DNA from: Cupriavidus pauculus
Lineage (GTDB): Bacteria > Pseudomonadota > Gammaproteobacteria > Burkholderiales > Burkholderiaceae
Direction of reading: 5' to 3'
Length of the DNA stretch: 64,000 bases
Assembly: GCF_002858765.1 (NCBI RefSeq)
Contig: NZ_PJRP01000018.1
Location: 80,213 to 144,212 of the forward strand
Shown here piece after piece: positions 61,713-64,000 of this stretch (positions are counted from its first letter, which is position 1; the number at the start of each line of letters is the position of its first letter). The notes under the pieces are model-generated. The model worked only from the letters and a program-made list of their open reading frames with translations. It searched no databases and had not been told where the DNA came from. The position numbers and the translations under genes are program-made.

Positions 61713-63707
61713 ATGGTGTTGCCAATACGGAAGGTCCCCCTGACCCTGGCGGCCGCGGTTGCGGGCACGCTGCTGGTCGTTTCCTGCGGTGGCAGCGATG
61801 ACAATTCGACGCCCACCACGCCCGTCACGCCACAGGCCGACAACAGTTGCCAGGTGCTGGCCAGCAACGGCAGCACGGTGGTGGTCGGCTCGAACCAGCC
61901 CGGCGACCCGGCGTTGCCGGAACCGGCCACCGGCTATCGCACCGGGTTGAAGCCGATCTACGCCAAGACCTATATGGTGTCGACCTCGAATGCCTACGCC
62001 AGCGCGGCGGGCTGCGCGGTGCTCAAGAATGGTGGCTCGGCCGCGGATGCCGCGGTGGCCGTGCAAGCCGTGCTGGGCCTGACCGTGCCCGAGGCCACCG
62101 GGATGGGATCGGGCGGCTTCATGCTTTACTACGACGCCACCGCCAAGACGGTGCAGGCCTACGACGGGCGCGAGACAGCGCCTGCGGCCGCCACCGAAAA
62201 CTACCTGCGGTACGTGGACGACGCCACCGACCAGACCCTGCCCAAGCCCAGTGCGCGCGCCAGCGGCCGGTCCATCGGCACCATCGGCGTGCCCAGGCTG
62301 ATCGAGCGCGTGCAGAAGGAACACGGCAAGCTGGCCTGGAAGGATCTGTTTGGCGACGCCATCTCGCTGGCCAGCAACGGCTTTCCGATTGGCGGGCGGC
62401 TCGCGCAGGCCATCTCGTCGAACGCCACCAGCCTGAAGCGCGACCCCGAAGCCACCGCCTATTTCTTCAACGCGGATGGAACGGCCAAGGCGCTGGGCAC
62501 GGTGCTCAAGAACCCGGCCTACGCCAACACGCTGACCGCCATGGCGGCGCAGGGCGCCGACGCGCTGTACAAGGGCGCCATCGCCAATGACATCATCGCC
62601 AAGATCGGCTCGACCGCTGCCACGGACGGCACGCCGACCACCCCGGGCAAGACCACGCTGGCCGACCTGGCCGCGTACGAGGCCAAGCTGCGTGACCCGG
62701 TCTGCGTGACGTACCGCGCGTACTGGATCTGCGGCGCACCGCCCCCGACATCGGGCGGCATCACCGTGGCCTCGGCGATGCAGATCATCGAGAACTTCGA
62801 CATGGCATCGTTCAAGCCCAATCCCGTGGACGGCGAGGGCGGCAAGCCGACCGTGCAGGGCGTGCATCGGGTGAGCGAGGCCGAACGGCTGGCCTATGCC
62901 GACCGCGACAAGTACGTGGCCGATACCGATTTCGTGCCGCTGCCTGGCGGAACGTGGGACACGCTGCTGAACAAGACCTACCTGCAGACGCGTGCTGCGC
63001 TGATCGATCCGACCCGGTCGATGGGCACGGCCACGGCGGGCAACTTCGGCGCGGTGCCACTTGGCGTGGTGCCGCTGGTCGAGCACGGCACGAACCACTA
63101 CTCGATCGTCGATGCGCAGGGCAACGTGGTCAGCGCGACCACGTCGGTGGAGTCGAGCATGGGGTCGTTCCACATGACCAACGGCTTCCTGCTCAACAAC
63201 CAGCTGACCGACTTCTCGGCTGCGCCGACCGATACCAGTGGCAACCCGGTTGCCAACCGGGTGCAGCCGGGCAAGCGGCCGCGCAGTTCGATGGCGCCGA
63301 CAATGGTGTTCCGCAAGGCGGCTGACGGGTCGATTGGCGATTTCCTGATGGCTACGGGCTCACCGGGCGGCGGCACCATTCCGCAATATGTGGTCAAGAC
63401 GCTGGTGGGCGTGCTCGACTGGGGCCTGGACGCGCAGCAGTCGTCGAACCTGGTGGACTTTGGCGCCAGCAACAGCCCCACCACGACCATCGGCGGGGAG
63501 CATCCGGACATCGATACCAGCAACGCCGGCGCCAACGATCCGCTGATCAGCGGTCTCAAGGCGCTGGGGCACACGATCTCCACCTCGGCGCAGTCCAGCG
63601 GCGTCAACACGATCCTGCGCACCCAGGCCGGCGGCGCACCCGTGCTGCAGGGCGGCACCGACCCCCGGCGCGAGGGCGTTGTGCTGGGTAATACCTTTAC
63701 GCCATGA
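61713..63707 (+). CDS. ggt: Gamma-glutamyltransferase, lipoprotein form
   Basis: 664-residue Ntn-hydrolase that matures by self-cleavage and acts on glutathione and other gamma-glutamyl compounds. The signal VPLTLAAAVAGTLLVVSC has a lipobox (Cys near 25). The large subunit has NGGSAADAAVAVQAVLGLTVPEATGMGSGGFMLYYD; the small subunit begins at Thr460 in HGTNHYSIVDAQGNVVSAT; then PSSMAPTMVF (here RPRSSMAPTMVF) and GSPGGGTIPQYV. The usual second Thr of TTH is Asn here. The GxxD and SS contact motifs are kept. GGAGGAAAT gives a good start at 61713. A membrane lipid anchor is less usual than a soluble form. Confidence 0.9.
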   Translation: MVLPIRKVPLTLAAAVAGTLLVVSCGGSDDNSTPTTPVTPQADNSCQVLASNGSTVVVGSNQPGDPALPEPATGYRTGLKPIYAKTYMVSTSNAYASAAGCAVLKNGGSAADAAVAVQAVLGLTVPEATGMGSGGFMLYYDATAKTVQAYDGRETAPAAATENYLRYVDDATDQTLPKPSARASGRSIGTIGVPRLIERVQKEHGKLAWKDLFGDAISLASNGFPIGGRLAQAISSNATSLKRDPEATAYFFNADGTAKALGTVLKNPAYANTLTAMAAQGADALYKGAIANDIIAKIGSTAATDGTPTTPGKTTLADLAAYEAKLRDPVCVTYRAYWICGAPPPTSGGITVASAMQIIENFDMASFKPNPVDGEGGKPTVQGVHRVSEAERLAYADRDKYVADTDFVPLPGGTWDTLLNKTYLQTRAALIDPTRSMGTATAGNFGAVPLGVVPLVEHGTNHYSIVDAQGNVVSATTSVESSMGSFHMTNGFLLNNQLTDFSAAPTDTSGNPVANRVQPGKRPRSSMAPTMVFRKAADGSIGDFLMATGSPGGGTIPQYVVKTLVGVLDWGLDAQQSSNLVDFGASNSPTTTIGGEHPDIDTSNAGANDPLISGLKALGHTISTSAQSSGVNTILRTQAGGAPVLQGGTDPRREGVVLGNTFTP

Positions 63708-63763
63708 CTGCCAGTTGAACTACGCCGTTCGGCAGGCGCCATCCGTCGCATTGGCCTGATTTT

Positions 63764-63801
63764 GCAGGCAACCGCCCGCGATTGTGGGGCGGTTGACCTG
63801 C
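63764..63801. repeat. Long inverted repeat after ggt
   Basis: GCAGGCAACCGCCC (63764-63777) pairs with GGGCGGTTGACCTGC (63787-63801), 14 pairs with one bulged base and a nine-base loop. There is no T run, so it may be a weak or Rho-assisted terminator of ggt. Confidence 0.6.
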
Positions 63802-63876
63802 ATCAACTTGCGAATGGGAACGGGTGGCTAATATCTGAACCGTCATGGAGATGCGGGGGCGCTCTTCATGACTTGT

Positions 63877-63996
63877 CTACCCGTTTCCGGAATGGAAACT
63901 TGACCCGCAGCGCAACGCATGGGCGTCGAGCCACGCAGCCACGGCCGCCAGCGCGGCGTCGGGCAGGGCCAGCTTCAGTTCGATCTCTTTTGCCAT
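63877..63996 (-). pseudogene. Truncated CYTH-domain gene fragment
   Basis: A 39-residue frame MAKEIELKLALPDAALAAVA then AWLDAHALRCGSSFHSGNG. The first 20 or so residues match the start of CYTH-domain proteins (triphosphatase YgiF type, with the EIELKL motif), whose full length is several hundred residues. The frame stops at 63877 and no continuation is seen in the other minus frames of the window. It seems to be a remnant; the ATG is only four bases from the window edge, so upstream context is missing. Confidence 0.5.
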
Positions 63997-64000
63997 TGCC

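Overview
The window looks like chromosomal DNA of a high-GC betaproteobacterium of the family Burkholderiaceae, most probably Cupriavidus or a close relative. The pointers are the protein sequences themselves (recalled resemblance, no search run), the ccoNOQP-ccoG-fnr cluster, the scpB-rluB-rimP-nusA-infB-rbfA-truB block, a secreted 3-hydroxybutyrate oligomer hydrolase (polyhydroxyalkanoate users), and the consistent third-position GC bias. Most of the window is ordinary core genome. The one clear mobile element is a group II intron.

Layout. 1-6055: tail of a copper-exporting ATPase (CcoI), CcoS, an FNR-type site, then the complete cbb3 oxidase operon ccoNOQP with ccoG, a very short FixH-like protein and a small membrane protein. 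6082-7660: the oxygen sensor Fnr, divergent from a SafE-type membrane protein. 7661-8212: non-coding leader. 8213-17989: chromosome segregation and translation genes, scpB, rluB (with an apparent frameshift), then rimP-nusA-infB-rbfA-truB behind a strong promoter and an early hairpin terminator. 18091-23195: a tripartite EmrAB/NodT-type drug efflux system on the minus strand led by a MarR repressor. 23391-31311: typA, a fatty acid hydroxylase, a chemoreceptor, an acyl-CoA hydrolase/hydratase, an FMN reductase, a 24-residue membrane peptide and dusA. 31312-33600: a largely non-coding stretch with several orphan intrinsic terminators (candidate small RNAs), tRNA-His and three small unknown genes. 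33778-36007: a small unknown gene, lexA with two SOS boxes, and an asparaginase. 36124-39095: rpsF-priB-rpsR-rplI and dnaB. 39245-40895: a DUF47/PiT phosphate transport pair. 40952-45566 (minus strand): NlpC/P60 lipoprotein, a small periplasmic protein, PhoH/PIN ATPase, Bcp peroxiredoxin and an Mth938-like protein, with a candidate small RNA between phoH and bcp. 45756-48718: a complete-looking group II intron with an HNH-type maturase, sitting in the 5' leader of alaA. 48847-55474: alaA-hom-thrC (alanine/threonine metabolism), moeA-moaD-moaE (molybdenum cofactor) and crcB (fluoride export). 55787-63707: 3-hydroxybutyrate oligomer hydrolase, clpB with a sigma-32 promoter, an OsmC protein and a lipoprotein-type gamma-glutamyltransferase. 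63877-63996: a short fragment of a CYTH-domain gene on the minus strand.

How parts work together. The cbb3 cluster is a self-contained microaerobic respiration module: CcoI and CcoS supply copper and assembly, CcoNOQP is the enzyme, CcoG is a copper-handling iron-sulfur protein, and Fnr, encoded at the end of the cluster, probably acts at the site upstream of ccoN. The rimP block couples transcription elongation (NusA) to initiation of translation (IF2) and ribosome maturation (RimP, RbfA, TruB). No convincing new multi-gene system was found. The best leads are the non-coding candidates at 31490-31900 and 44264-44404, the intron placement, the rluB frameshift and the tiny membrane peptide at 30037.
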